Below are positions 10,564 to 21,461 of a stretch of DNA of 64,000 bases, in pieces; the first letter of the stretch is position 1, and the number at the start of each line of letters is the position of its first letter. Below the pieces are notes generated by a model, which was given only the letters and a program-made list of their open reading frames with translations, did no database searches and was not told the origin of the DNA. The DNA lies in NCBI GenBank assembly GCA_942159475.1, contig OW804096.1, positions 15,338,906-15,402,905 on the forward strand, read 5' to 3'. Position numbers and translations under genes: made by a program. The stretch comes from Sthenelais limicola (taxonomy: Eukaryota; Annelida; Polychaeta; Phyllodocida; Sigalionidae).

Positions 10564-11645
10564 CCGTATTTCCCCGTTTATAAGCCCAGGTTTATATTTA
10601 TTTCAAATGGTGATAGGTCACCAGGCTTTTTAATATATAAGGAACCCACTGGAAGACTTGGAATTAAGGTTTCAAAACTGGGCCTTCCTTTTTGTAGTCA
10701 CCATTTATGCAAATAAACAAGACAACACACTACTGCCCAATTGCTATAGTATCTTTCGATACTAGGAGGGTAGCCCAGCTGATTTGCCTAACTGCTATTT
10801 TCTTTTGCTTCTAATTTTTAGTATATAGTTCTTTTTTTGTATTTCTTTTTTTCATTTGATTGCATAGGCAACCATCACTCACTTCCAAACCTGGCCTCCT
10901 CCACTCTGGGCCACAATCAGCAGGAGGCATTTCACAGTGATGTTACACTTCAGTTACATAACTTATCTGATGATCTCCTCAGATATTTCCTCTCACTGAA
11001 ATCAGTTTACACAGATGTACAGATGACAGTCTACAGATCCAAAGATAAAGATCTTACAGGATGTAGCTTGTCAGATCACACTTGTAGGCCTGGCCTAGTA
11101 GGAATGCCTAGTAGCCAACCCCCTGCCTAGTAACTATTCACAAGCTTTCAGGGTTGTTCACTTATCCTCAAGCACCATCCTAGTAGCCAACCCCCTGCCT
11201 AGTACCCAACCCCCTGTCAATCACAGCCAGTCTGTACACCTCCCTCCCTGTCCTCCCTCCTCCCTCCCTGTCACTCACAGCAAACAGGCCAAGCCAATAC
11301 ACTCCTCTACTTAACAGCACCAGCCAACACAGTCAAAACAGACCCATGTGGCCACTGACAGGCCACCCCTCCAATTTAGACTTAGCCAGGGGTGCGACAG
11401 ATGCTCCTGTAAAGTATACCTTTCCTATAGTGATACTAAAAGGAGGCTGCGCCCATTCAATCGAAATACAACTTAAAACAGAAAAACACAGAGGCTACCC
11501 TCCTAAAAATGTCTTGAATTGAATTTAATTGAATATTCGGGACAGGCTTATATTCGGGGTAAGGATTATAGTGGTTTTTTTTACCATAAGAATGGGTTTA
11601 CCCCCCAGCTTATAAACGGGGTAGGCTTATAACAGGGAAATACGG
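10564..11645. mobile_element. Element P: 1.08 kb TA-flanked inverted-repeat element carrying an exon-like ORF
   Basis: Left end CCGTATTTCCCCGTTTATAA and right end ...AACAGGGAAATACGG are inverted repeats, each bounded by TA. A second internal inverted block (CCCGTTTATAAGC against GCTTATAAACGGGG) strengthens the pairing. TA duplication with such ends suits a Tc1/mariner-like or related transposase acting in trans. The interior has no transposase. It has an exon-like open frame at 10868-11130 and a degenerate repeated phrase (TAGTAGCCAACCCCCTGCCT) near 11110-11210. Confidence 0.7.
10868..11130 (+). other. Exon-like open frame inside element P (unidentified)
   Basis: A pyrimidine-rich tract followed by TTGATTGCATAG resembles a 3' splice acceptor. 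It opens into about 87 codons that start HHSLPNLASSTLG and include VTLQLHNLSDDLLRYF, SLKSVYTDVQMTVYRSKDKD. Composition is mixed and not repeat-like, unlike almost every other open frame in the introns. I do not recognise the family. The later part (after SLSDHTC) runs into a degenerate repeat, so any real coding stretch probably ends earlier. It may be a captured exon fragment, a terminal exon of a plus-strand gene nested in the intron, or a chance ORF. Confidence 0.35.
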
Positions 11646-11650
11646 TATAT

Positions 11651-11881
11651 GGGTCAGATTTTCAGAAAATGTACAATTCACCTTCACCAATTCTCTCAAA
11701 TAACCCAAATTTCAGACAAAAATAAAGTTCAAAATACAGTTCAACCTAACCAAACGGATTGCTAGAATCAATGCAATGCCGAATATACTCGAATTTACGT
11801 AGTATTGACCAAATTGCAGTCTAATTTAGCAGAATTTACTTGTGTACAGCTGCCAATTGTACATTTTCTGAAAATCTGCCC
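11651..11881. mobile_element. Family A MITE, copy A5
   Basis: Reverse orientation: GGGTCAGATTTTCAG, AATTCACCTTCACCAATTCT, ending CTGAAAATCTGCCCC. It begins five bases after the last base of element P. Confidence 0.85.
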
Positions 11882-12111
11882 CACATATATGTTGCTTTTT
11901 AAGTTCCCTGACTAAGGAACCACTGTGGTGTTATGGTGCACTCCTTTAACTTGTGTGTATATAAGATGTTAAAATGATTAATTACGCTCCCATGAACACA
12001 AACATAAAAACAAATATGTCTACTTATACAGATCCATATAGTTGTAGATATGTTGATATTATACATGCATGGGACAACATGGATGCATATTAGTATGTCT
12101 AAATGATATAT
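11882..12111. other. Short gene-free stretch
   Basis: AT-rich spacer between A5 and A6; nothing recognised. Confidence 0.45.
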
Positions 12112-12346
12112 GGGTCAGATTTTCAGAAAATGTACAATTCAACTTCGCGAATCCTCTCAAATAACACAAATTTCAGATGAAAATAAAATTCAAAATACAG
12201 TTCAAACTAACCGAACAGATTGCTAGAATCAATGCAATGCCGAATATACTCGAATTTACCTAGTATTGACCAAATTGCAGCTTCATTTAGCAGAATTTAC
12301 TAAATGTGTACAGCTACCAATTGTACATTTTCTGAAAATCTGACCC
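12112..12346. mobile_element. Family A MITE, copy A6
   Basis: GGGTCAGATTTTCAG to CTGAAAATCTGACCC, flanked by ATAT on both sides, same orientation as A5. Confidence 0.9.
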
Positions 12347-12402
12347 ATATACACCAAGAGCACGTATCCCTCGCTCTGTATACAGAGTAAAGAATATGTA
12401 TA

Positions 12403-12607
12403 CAGTCTAGGCCCAAAGTTGAGAGAGTCCCTTCAAACGAAGGGAAAGCCTCAAGCCTCCAACCGCAAAGTGCCATTTTAATTCCATTTAAGACCGCAAA
12501 ATGTCATTACATTACCATTAAAGGGCCGATTGCTAGTCCAGGAACCCAATTAGTGAAGTAGGCTGACATACCATTCTTATCTGATCTGAGGATTTGGACC
12601 TAGATTG
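12403..12607. mobile_element. Family B element, copy B12
   Basis: CAGTCTAGGCCCAAAG to GGACCTAGATTG, flanked by TATA on both sides. Confidence 0.85.
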
Positions 12608-13030
12608 TATACACTAACACAAATGTTTGTAAAACAACTATTATCTTTCCTCTTACACTAATTACTAATTACTAATTACTATTACTCATGCACCGCTCCT
12701 TTCCTTCCATAGTAGTATAAACGTAACAGCCCCTGGCGGAAGATCATGGACAATGCTAGATAATAGTCCCCGTGAGCCTTGTATATCCTTATCACTAATG
12801 GCTGTATAAATATGTTAAATTAAAAAAATAAATAAATGAATAAATGCCTGCATATAACGTATTAGCATGTGTATACATGTATACGTGCATGCACATTCAT
12901 TCATTCATCCATTCATTCATTCATTCATTCATACATCGTCAGTATGTACACTGACGATACATAGCGTATACACCTATACACATAGTCATACATACCAACG
13001 ATACATAATCGTATACATACGTACATGTCC
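12608..13030. repeat. Gene-free stretch with short tandem motifs
   Basis: Holds ATTACTA repeats near 12660, a (CATT)n run at about 12895-12930 and a string of related GACGATACAT words up to 13030. The part at about 12705-12840 (CCCCTGGCGGAAGATCAT, TAAATATGTTAAATTAAAAA) resembles 37615-37690, so it is a dispersed repeat of unknown class. Confidence 0.5.
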
Positions 13031-13035
13031 ATACC

Positions 13036-13130
13036 GACGATAGATATTTTAGAATTTGGGAGACTTTTACCTGTCAAGTGGTATGTTGAATTAAAATTAT
13101 GATATTTTCGAGGCAACCCGAATGGTTACA
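13036..13130. repeat. Dispersed repeat pair, copy 1
   Basis: TTTTAGAATTTGGGAGACTT, AAGTTGAA-type core and TTTTCGAGGCAACCCGA match 47010-47098. Unknown class. Confidence 0.55.
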
Positions 13131-13289
13131 AACATGTATGTATACATACATATATGTATTGAGTGCGGTATGTTTTTTAAGCTATCCCCCTCCCACCACC
13201 ACTCCCCCCTCCCACCACCGGTACCACCACCACCCGACGATACATACTTGTATACATACATGTACATACCGACGATACTGTACACATAT

Positions 13290-13523
13290 GGGTCAGATTT
13301 TCAGAAAATGTACAATTTGCAGCTGTACACATTTAGTAAATTCTTCAGGATTAGGCTGAAATTTGGTCAATACTTGGTAAATTCGAGTATATTCGGCATT
13401 GCATTGATTCTAGCAATCTGTTTGGTTAGGTTGAACTGTATTTTAAGTTTATTTTCGTCTGAAATTTGGGTTATTTGAGAGGATTGGTGAATGTGAATTG
13501 TACATTTTCTGAAAATCTGACCC
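13290..13523. mobile_element. Family A MITE, copy A7
   Basis: GGGTCAGATTTTCAG to CTGAAAATCTGACCC, flanked by ATAT on both sides. It is the apparent source of the truncated copies that follow in the local duplication. Confidence 0.9.
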
Positions 13524-14525
13524 ATATATACAAACATGTATACATGCACTGTCGTACACATGAAAAAAACAACGACAGAATTCAATTTATTTGGGGCAAT
13601 ATTTTTTTTTTTTTTTACAAAATGTCTAGAGATGTCACGAGCAAGTATTACGAAAACTAGATTTAGATTGAGATAAAAGTCATATCGCACTACGTTCATG
13701 TACATGTACATTTTCTGAAAATCTGACCCATATATACAAACATGTATGTATACATGCACTGAGTGTGTGTTGTTTTTTAAGCTACCTCCTCCCCTCCCCC
13801 TCTCCCCCCCCCCCCCCCCACCACCACCACCACACCCGTGCTGGCAATCTGTTTGGTAAGGTTGAACTGAATTTGACGTTTATTTTCGTCTGAAATTTGG
13901 ATTATTTGAGAGGATTGGTGAATGTGAATTGTACATTTTCGGAAAATCTGACCCATATATACAAACATGTATGTATACATGCACTGAGTGTGTGTTGTTT
14001 TTTAAGCTACCTCCTCCCCTCCCCCCTCCACCACCACCACCACACCCGTGCTGGTCGGGGAGGCGGAGGAGGAGGAGGAGGAGGAGGAGGAGGAGGAGGA
14101 GGAGGAGGAGGAGGAGGAGGAGGAGGAGGCGGCGGACTGCCATCCAGACTTAGTTTATGGTGTTGTTTACAACTTCGCCGATCCCACAGACAGTAGACGT
14201 GCGCTAGTCTAACCTGCAACCATTCTGTAACTTTGTTTTTTTTATTTGCTGATGCCATGAACGAGTATTTATAGGTCATGTGAAACGTCAAAAATACATG
14301 TACGATTAAATAAAACATCAGGAATTTGGTGGGGTTTTTTTGTTTCTATATGCCATATGTTATAGTCAAATATGAAAAAACAACGACGGAATTCCATTTC
14401 TTTTGGGGAATATTTTTTTTTTTTTTTTTACAAAATTTCTATAGAGATGTCACGAGCAAGTATTACGAAAACTAGATTTAGATTGAGATAAAAGTCATAT
14501 CGCACTACGTTCATGTATATATAGT
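13500..14525. repeat. Local segmental-duplication mosaic with family A pieces
   Basis: The A7 right end plus its flank (ACCCATATATACAAACATGT) is repeated around 13705-13760 and 13935-13985. The TTTTTTAAGCTACCTCCTCC to CACACCCGTGCTGG block occurs at 13768-13843 and 13998-14055, with a diverged form at 13170-13240. About 150 bp at 13560-13712 (ACAACGACAGAATTC, GATGTCACGAGCAAGTATTA) recurs at 14374-14522. Family A pieces in it are a right end at 13705-13729 and a truncated copy at 13841-13954. No gene. Confidence 0.8.
14062..14130. repeat. (GGA)n microsatellite
   Basis: About 22 perfect GGA/GAG units inside the duplication mosaic. Confidence 0.95.
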
Positions 14526-14947
14526 TGGGAAATGGCAAAAATACCTTTGGGAAAGACTGCATGAACGACTATGGGCGAATGTTTTAAAAGATTTTTTTTC
14601 ACGTCAGGTTTTTATGTGAACGGATTTTAAATTATTAACGTACATGCCATAGCTGTTATATTTCACAGAGTCGAGCATCGAAAACAGATAATTAAGAACA
14701 TAATATTTTTCATTCTTGTCAAATGTTTATGCTTTTAAGTCAACATCAATATATTACTGTCCTTATATCTACTTTCTACATATCTTAGAATTTATTTATT
14801 ACACAGCGTTTTTAAGACTTTTGAGAAATTTAGACAATACATAAATTATCATCATTATTATTACAATTTGACTCCCATAAAGAAAATGCAAATTTTCTTG
14901 ATTACAAAAATTAGACCTGTAAGAGTTTTGACGATGAGATATGAAGA
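14526..14947. other. Gene-free stretch
   Basis: AT-rich; nothing recognised. Confidence 0.45.
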
Positions 14948-15690
14948 GTGCGTCAGAGAAAAATAGGCAAAGGGAGAGGGGCCGGAGTGATAACGATATT
15001 ACGGAAATTGAGAGATAGCGCGGAAACCGAGCTACAAGAGAGACAGGTACAAACAGAACGGGGACAGACAAAGAGGGGAGACAGACGTAGGGAAGAGCGA
15101 GACAGACGAGGGGGAGAGCGCGAGAGAGACGGGGGGGAGAGAGCGAGAGAGACAGGGGGGGAGAGAGCGAGAGAGACAGGGGGGGGAGAGAGCGAGAGAG
15201 ACGGGGGGGAGAGAGCGAGACAGACGAGGGAGGGGGCGAGAGAGACGGGGGGAGAGCGAGAGACAGGAGGGGACAGGGGAAAGAGAGAGAGAGAGGGGGG
15301 AGAGACAGGGAGAGACAGGAGGGGACAGGGGAAAGAGAGAGAGGGGGAGAGAGAGGGAGAAAGGGGGGAGGGAGGGAGGGAGAAAGGGAGAGAGAGAGGG
15401 GGAGAAAGGAAGAGAGATAGGGAGAAAGAGAGAGTGAGAAAGAGAGAGAGAGAGGGGGAGAGAGAGGGAGAAAAGGGGGAGGGAGGGAGGGAGGAAGAAA
15501 GGGAGAGAGAGAGGGGGGGAAGAAAGGAAGAGAGATAGGGAGAAAGAGAGAGAGGGAGGAAGAAAGGGAGAGAGAGAGGGGGGGAGAAAGGAAGAGAGAT
15601 AGGGAGAAAGAGAGAGAGGGAGAAAGAGAGAGAGAGAGGGGGGAGGGAGGAAGAAAGGGAGAGACAGATGAGAGAGTGATACATAAAGTT
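14948..15690. repeat. Purine-rich low-complexity array (plus strand GA/GGGGA)
   Basis: About 740 bases with almost no pyrimidine except in GAGAGACAGG and GAGCGAGA words. The later half has a longer period (GGGAGAAAGAGAGAGAGGGA blocks repeated). The open frames on both strands here are repeat artefacts. Confidence 0.95.
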
Positions 15691-15876
15691 ATTTACTTCC
15701 CCACCAAATCTACCCATCACCCAAAGAGAGAAATGGTGTAGCTGAAACAGAGCCAAACATTGTGTATTAAGTTGTTTTATCGAGTCTATCGCCTCTGTGT
15801 AATTAAGCACATAATACTAATGTGTTAATCACATGGTATCATGTCTCACCATCTTCTCCTCTGATAAAAACCCTAT

Positions 15877-16134
15877 GGGTCAAGTTTTCAGAAAATGTAC
15901 AAGTCACCTTCTCAAATCACCCTAATTTCAGACAAAAACAAAGTTCAAAATAAAAAAAAAAAAAATAAAAAAAATAGACATAACCAAACAGATTGATAAA
16001 ATCAATGCAATGCCGAATTGGAATATACTCGAATTTATTTAGTAGTATTGACCAAATTGCAGCCTGATTTAGCAGAATTTACTAAATTAATGTGTACAGT
16101 TGCCACTTGTACATTTTCTGAAAATCCCACCTCT
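15877..16134. mobile_element. Family A MITE, copy A9 (degenerate)
   Basis: GGGTCAAGTTTTCAG to CTGAAAATCCCACC, with an A-rich insertion near 15950-15975. No target duplication remains. Confidence 0.75.
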
Positions 16135-16699
16135 ATACTAATGGAATCAGACCGAAAAACCAGTTCCTTTCTACACCAGTTTCCTTTGTATTCCTTTATA
16201 AATGTTCTTGTGCTAAAGTTATTCTAAAAGCAGTTCTAAAAGGCCGAGATATGCCGGCACTAGACTGAAATGAATAAGTCTAGAGTAGAACGTATAGAAT
16301 GTAGCGCGATTTGTTGCAGTCATGTGACTGTACGTAGAGAGAGCAATGCCTACCTGAATATAAAATTGTAAATGGGTTAGAGATTGATGTATAATTTTAC
16401 TTAGACAAAGCGGATTGTGTATGTATTTGTTTTTAATCTGGCACAAAAAATGTAGAAAACAAATGTGAGATGTGTGTATAATGAAATTTAGTTATATATA
16501 TGTAAGGTTAAAGCAGTTAAAGAAATTTAAAAATTATAGGAGTAACTGTACTGAAGTGTAATTACTATGCAAAAATCACCATCTATGTACCATAACTTTT
16601 GATGACGAATGAGAAATATCACACTGTGAAATTTTTGTCAATAAAATTTATTTAAAAAAAAAAAATCATCGCAAAATTCTTGTCCATAACGTTTCTTTG
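16135..16699. other. Gene-free stretch
   Basis: AT-rich; the 3' part (GTCAATAAAATTTATTTAAAAAAAAAA near 16638) looks like an A-rich retroposon tail but has no recognisable body. Confidence 0.4.
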
Positions 16700-16714
16700 T
16701 GCATTTCTCCACTA

Positions 16715-17220
16715 GGTTTTTCCTTTCCTTTCTCCCCCCCCCCTCTCTTCCTTCCCCTCCATCTCTCCCCTAGCTTCCCCTCTCTCCCTCCCTTCCCCTC
16801 CCTCTCTCACTCCTTTTCTCCCTCCCCCTTTCCTCCCCTCTCTCTCTCCCTCCCTCCCTTCCTTCCCCTCCCTCTCTCACTCCTTCTCCCTCCCCCTTTC
16901 CTCCCCTCTCTCTCTGTCTGCTGCTTTTCCTCTCTCTCAACTCTCACTTGTTCTCCCACCCCGCCTCCCTCTCCCCCTATCTCTCTAACTGAATGTTTAG
17001 TCTCTCTAAGGGTCTTTTTAACTTCTGTATCTCTCTCTCTATCTTAATAATTTCTCTCTCCCTCTATCTTAATAATTTCTCTCTCCCTCTATCTTAATAA
17101 TTTCTCTCTCCCTCTATCTTAATAATTTCTCTCTCCCTCTATCTTAATAATTTCTCTCTCCCTCTATCTTAATAATTTCTCTCTCCCTCTCTATCTTAAT
17201 AACTTCTCTCGCTCCTTTTT
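16715..17220. repeat. Pyrimidine-rich array ending in a 25-bp minisatellite
   Basis: CT-rich low complexity, then about seven near-identical 25-bp units containing CTATCTTAATAATTTCTC from about 17018 to 17205. Confidence 0.95.
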
Positions 17221-17564
17221 TTTTCTCGCCGACGGATCATAGCGGTCTCTCTCCCTTTAATTCCTTCATTTCTGTCCCGCCCCCTGTCCGTGTGTCCCTA
17301 TCTCTCCTTCTCCTCCTCTCCCTGTCCTCTGCCATACTACATAAACAAGCCAGAATTAGGCCTATCACGCAGCCTAGCGCTCCTCGCCACTTTGCTCGCC
17401 GGTAAAGGGCTGATCAATACACGAAGCCCCCCACCCCCCCGCCCGCCCCCCTGTATTGCTCCAGCGCGTGGTGGGGTGGTATAGGACCAGGTAATACCAC
17501 CAATCTACACATAGCATGTTCACCATTGTCACAGACAGGTCATAGGACAACAACAACAACAATA
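17221..17564. other. Gene-free, partly GC-rich stretch
   Basis: Contains a C-rich run (CCCCACCCCCCCGCCCGCC near 17428) and (CAA)n just before B13. No exon or promoter could be supported. Confidence 0.45.
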
Positions 17565-17757
17565 CAGTCTAGGCCCAAAGTTGAGAAAGCCCCTTCCAGC
17601 GAAGGGAAAGCCCCTCGCCTAAAACCACAAAATGCCATTATAATTCCATTAAGACCGCAAAATGTCATTATAATCCTTTTAGAACGCCGAGTTCTAGGCA
17701 GGGATACCGATTAGCGAAGTAGGCTGACATACCGTTCTTATCTGATCTGAGGGTTTG
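17565..17757. mobile_element. Family B element, copy B13, running into a CT array
   Basis: CAGTCTAGGCCCAAAG to GATCTGAGGGTTTG; the final GACCTAGAGTG is replaced by CT-rich tandem sequence. Confidence 0.8.
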
Positions 17758-18010
17758 TCCCTATTTTTCTCACTCTGTCCGTCTCAGCTCTGTCTTTACT
17801 CTCATTCTGTCTGTCTGTTATTCTGCATGTCTCTTGGGATGTCTGTCTCTTACTCTCATTCCGTTTATCTGTCCGTCTCTCTCCTCCTATTCTCTCTGCC
17901 TCTACCTCCTCTCCAAGTCTCTCACCATACTCCTTTCCCCCCTCTCTTCCTCTACTTAATCCCCCACCCTCTGCCTTTCTTACCTTCTGTCCCCCACTCC
18001 CCCCCCCCCA
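17758..18010. repeat. Pyrimidine-rich low-complexity tract
   Basis: CT-rich degenerate sequence with CTGTCTGTCT-like words that begins exactly where B13 is broken. Confidence 0.85.
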
Positions 18011-18373
18011 CCCCGCCTACTCTCTGTCTCCCTTGTGCTGATAAATCTCCATCGATTACTCATGAAAAAGAAGTGACAACATTTCCCCACCAAACTTTGT
18101 TTCATCCTCGCATTCATTAAATTGGTAAATGATGGTGCTGGGAAACCTGGATGATGATCAGAATAGAGCCACTGCAGAGCCAAGTTCATGAAATTAGATA
18201 TAACTCTGATATGAAGAGACTGAGAAATGTACAAAGTATAACCGCCTTTTCTCAGTACACAGTACCTTATGACTAATACTCAGAAGGCAAAAAAAATAAT
18301 CAAAAAAACCATAAACTGGTTTCTAAAATGTAATATTAATACGAAATTAAATAACTGTGTTGTTACTTGTATT
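18011..18373. other. Gene-free stretch
   Basis: No exon, RNA gene or known repeat seen. Confidence 0.45.
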
Positions 18374-18500
18374 CAGTCAGGTTCAGAAGGCAGTTATGGA
18401 CCCCTAAGTTTTAGGGGTCATTAACACTTTTACCCTTAGTCTGTGGTTATGCTTATCGCTGTATGTGGAATCGAGGAATGTGGCTGTCTAGACCTGACTG
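18374..18500. mobile_element. Family D MITE, copy D1
   Basis: CAGTCAGGTTCAGAAGGC to TCTAGACCTGACTG, about 127 bp, with an internal CCTAAGTTTTAGGGG hairpin and TTAGTCTGTGGTTATGCTTA. Matches D2 and, in reverse, D3. Confidence 0.85.
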
Positions 18501-19225
18501 TAGATAACAGTATCGAGTAATTTTCTTTTATTTTATTATAATAGATTTAAAGTAACATTCTCAGCTATATGACAAAAGAAATCTTACGAAACATACTCAG
18601 TGTTTGAACTAAAGTTTGCTGCTGTTTTAGTTACGTTATAAAATAACTTTGAAGTTGAATCAGAATGTGAAAGAGGTCGGCTAAATGAAAAAGATCACAG
18701 GTGTGCGATGATAAGTGGAACCACAACAGCAAATCATTTCCGCAGGCCACCAAAACTATAAAAGCAGAAGCTCCACAGACAGGGTTAGACCCTCCACAAT
18801 TCTGGTCTTGATTCAATTACTGATTTTATAATAATTGACCCAAAATAACTACCAAAGGTTCATCAAATTGGGGCCAAACTAAAACCATTTTGAGTTTCAT
18901 TGAGTAAATCCCAATGTGGCCAGAAGCAGGAGAATTAAATGAGGGGACAGGTCTAACAGAAGTGTGCGATCAGTCGGAACAAAATAAATAAATTGCGACC
19001 ACTTTGCCTCCATCAAGGCTGGGACTTGTCGCCGCACACAGGCCATATTTTAGGCCAGGACTGAAGTCCATGAAATGTTGTTTATGAGGAATAAATAAAG
19101 CATATTGTGTGACTTTGATGCACTGAGAGATATCAGTGGGTGATTTGGAGGCAGAGGGGAAAAGTGGTTGTGGAGGAGGTGGGGGGGGGGGGAGCTGGAT
19201 GGGAAAGGGGGGGGGGGGAATTTAG
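18501..19225. other. Gene-free stretch
   Basis: Single-copy-looking sequence, with G runs near 19180-19218 before the GAGCAR array. No supported exon. Confidence 0.45.
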
Positions 19226-19775
19226 GAGGAGAGGGAGGAACAGGAGCAGGAGCTAAAGAGAAGGAGCAAAAGGAGGAGAAGCAGGAGTAGTAGGAGCAAG
19301 AGCAGGAGCAGGAGCAGGAGCAAGAGCAGGAGCAGGAGCAGGAGCAAGAGCAGGAACAAGAACAGGAGACAGAGCAGGAGTAAGAGGAGAAAGAGCAGGA
19401 GCAGGAGCAAGAGCAGGAGTAGGAGTAGGAGCCGGAGCAAGAGCAGGAGACAGAGGAGAAAGAGCAGGAGGAGCAGGAGGAAGAGCAGGAACAAGAACAG
19501 GAGACAGAGCAGGAGTAAGAGGAGAAAGAGCAGGAGCAGGAGCAAGAGCAGGAGTAGGAGTAGGAGCCGGAGCAAGAGCAGGAGACAGAGGAGAAAGAGC
19601 AGGAGGAGCAGGAGGAAGAGCAGGAGGAAGAGCAGGAGGAAGAGCAGGAGGAAGAGCAAGAGCAGAGAGCAAGAGCAGGAACAAGAGCAAGAGCAGGAGC
19701 AAGAGCAGGAACAAGAGCAAGAGCAGGAGCAGGAGTAAGAGCAGGAGCAAGAGCAGGAGCAGGAGAAAGACAACA
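19226..19775. repeat. GAGCAG/GAGCAA minisatellite array
   Basis: About 550 bases of a 6-bp register GAGCA(G/A) with longer blocks that repeat (AGGAACAAGAACAGGAGACA occurs twice about 120 bp apart). A related array lies at 35812-36350. Its antisense frames look like leucine- or alanine-proline-rich proteins but are artefacts. Confidence 0.95.
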
Positions 19776-19947
19776 TGCAGCAGAAGGTAGAGACAGAGTA
19801 AGGCCAAGAGTTTACTGAGTTTCCTGTGTAAAGGCAATAGATGCCAGCAGGCCATGAGGCCGTGGTGCAAGACTACAGGAGGGGAACAAAACAAGGGATT
19901 ATAGAATAAAATCAAGCGGGTGCAGCTATGGTCCCTGCGCACACAAT
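19776..19947. other. Short spacer
   Basis: Unique-looking sequence between two arrays; nothing recognised. Confidence 0.45.
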
Positions 19948-20024
19948 CCAGCCAGCCGCACAGGCAATAGGAAACGTAACCTTTCAGTATGCAACCGTAT
20001 ACGTGAATAATAGATGGATGGATG

Positions 20025-20081
<57 letters not shown>

Positions 20082-20180
20082 CACACCATCCAGCCAGCCG
20101 CAGGCAATAGGAAACGTAACCTTTCAGTACGCAACCGTATACGTGAATAATAGATAGATAGATAGATAGATAGATAGACG

Positions 20181-20217
<37 letters not shown>

Positions 20218-20315
20218 CACACCATCCAGCCAGCCGCACAGGCAATAGGAAACGTAACCTTTCAGTACGCAACCGTATACATGAATAATGGATGGATGGA
20301 TGGATGGATAGATAA

Positions 20316-20363
<48 letters not shown>

Positions 20364-20457
20364 CACACCATCCAGCCAGCCGCACAGGCAATAGGAAACG
20401 TAACCTTTCAGTACGCAACCGTATACGTGAATAATACCTAGATAGATGGATAGATAA

Positions 20458-20529
<72 letters not shown>

Positions 20530-20731
20530 CACACCATCCAGCCAGCCGCAGTAGAGGCAATAGGAAACGTAACCTTTCAGTACGCAACCGTATACGTGAA
20601 TAATAGCTAGATAGATGGATGGATAGATAGATAGATAGATATATAGATAGCCAGCCGCACAGGCAATAGGAAACATAACCTTTCAGTACGCAACCGTATA
20701 CGTGAATAATAGATAGATAGATCCTGGGAAT
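19948..20731. repeat. Higher-order tandem repeat with internal GATA microsatellites
   Basis: Six units (starting near 19948, 20090, 20226, 20372, 20538 and 20651; period about 110-166 bp). Each has CCAGCCAGCCGCA, CAATAGGAAACGTAACCTTT, CAGTACGCAACCGTATACGT and GAATAAT, followed by a GATA run of different length (with GATG variants). Unit-length differences come almost entirely from the GATA run. Confidence 0.95.
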
Positions 20732-20840
20732 TGTTTATGATCAAAAAGTCGATGACAAAAGACACCCCCACATCTGTATTGTCCTCACTTGAACCTCCTC
20801 CTGTCCTTATTACATTAGGGCAATAATAAGCAACAAAACA

Positions 20841-21031
20841 GGTGAGTGAGTGTGATTGGTTGCTTTACACCCTAATCAACACATTAATATGGTTATATCA
20901 AGGGCGGGAGAGCTGAGAGAGAGAGGCAGTTTATGATCATACCCAGGAAATAGAGATAGAGAAGAAGGGAGACAGAGACAGAGACAGAGAAAAGAGACAG
21001 AAAGGCTCTTTATGGTCTTACCCAGGACCAG
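20841..21031 (+). mobile_element. Family C retroposon, copy C4
   Basis: The cleanest C copy, 191 bp, flanked by a perfect 13-bp duplication AAGCAACAAAACA (20828-20840 and 21032-21044). It runs GTGAGTGAGTGTGATTGG, TTTACACCCTAATCAACACA, GGGCGGGAGAGCTGAGAG, GGCAGTTTATGATCATACCC, a GAGACA tract, then GGTCTTACCCAGGACCA. There is no poly-A tail. Confidence 0.9.
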
Positions 21032-21196
21032 AAGCAACAAAACAACACGTGTGAAACATGCATTGTATACATGGATTATATAGTTTCTAGAAGCAGCTTG
21101 GATTATATCCAGATTAAAGCACAATGTCTCCTCCTCCACTGGCAGAAACATTGGTTTTTTACTTCAAATCCTGAGAATTGATCATGCAGGCTGATC

Positions 21197-21461
21197 TAGG
21201 GCAATAGACAATGGACAATAGGCAATGGACAATGGGCAATGGGGCAATGGACAATGGGGCAATGGGCAATGGACAATGGGGCAATGGACAATTGGACAAT
21301 GGGGCAATGGACAATGGGGCAATGGGCAATGGACAATGGGGCAATGGGCAATGGGGCAATGGACAATGGGGCAATGGACAATGGGGCAATGGACAATGGG
21401 GCAATGGACAATGGGGCAATGGACAATGGGGCAATGGACAATGGGGCAATGGGCAATGGCT
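21197..21461. repeat. GGGGCAATGGACAAT minisatellite
   Basis: About 17 units of a 14-16 bp repeat alternating GGGGCAATGGACAAT and GGGCAATGGACAAT. Because many units are multiples that lack stops, all frames stay open; none is a gene. Confidence 0.95.

Noticed and set aside
14948..15810. RS/RE-like proteins in the GA-rich tract
   Set aside because: Low-complexity translation; both strands open at once.
19222..20676. Antisense frames with SIYLSIYL and LLLLFLL repeats
   Set aside because: Direct translations of GATA and GAGCAR repeats.
19948..20731. Regularly spaced repeats resembling a CRISPR array
   Set aside because: Spacing and content are a eukaryotic tandem repeat with GATA runs; the units are contiguous, without unique spacers.
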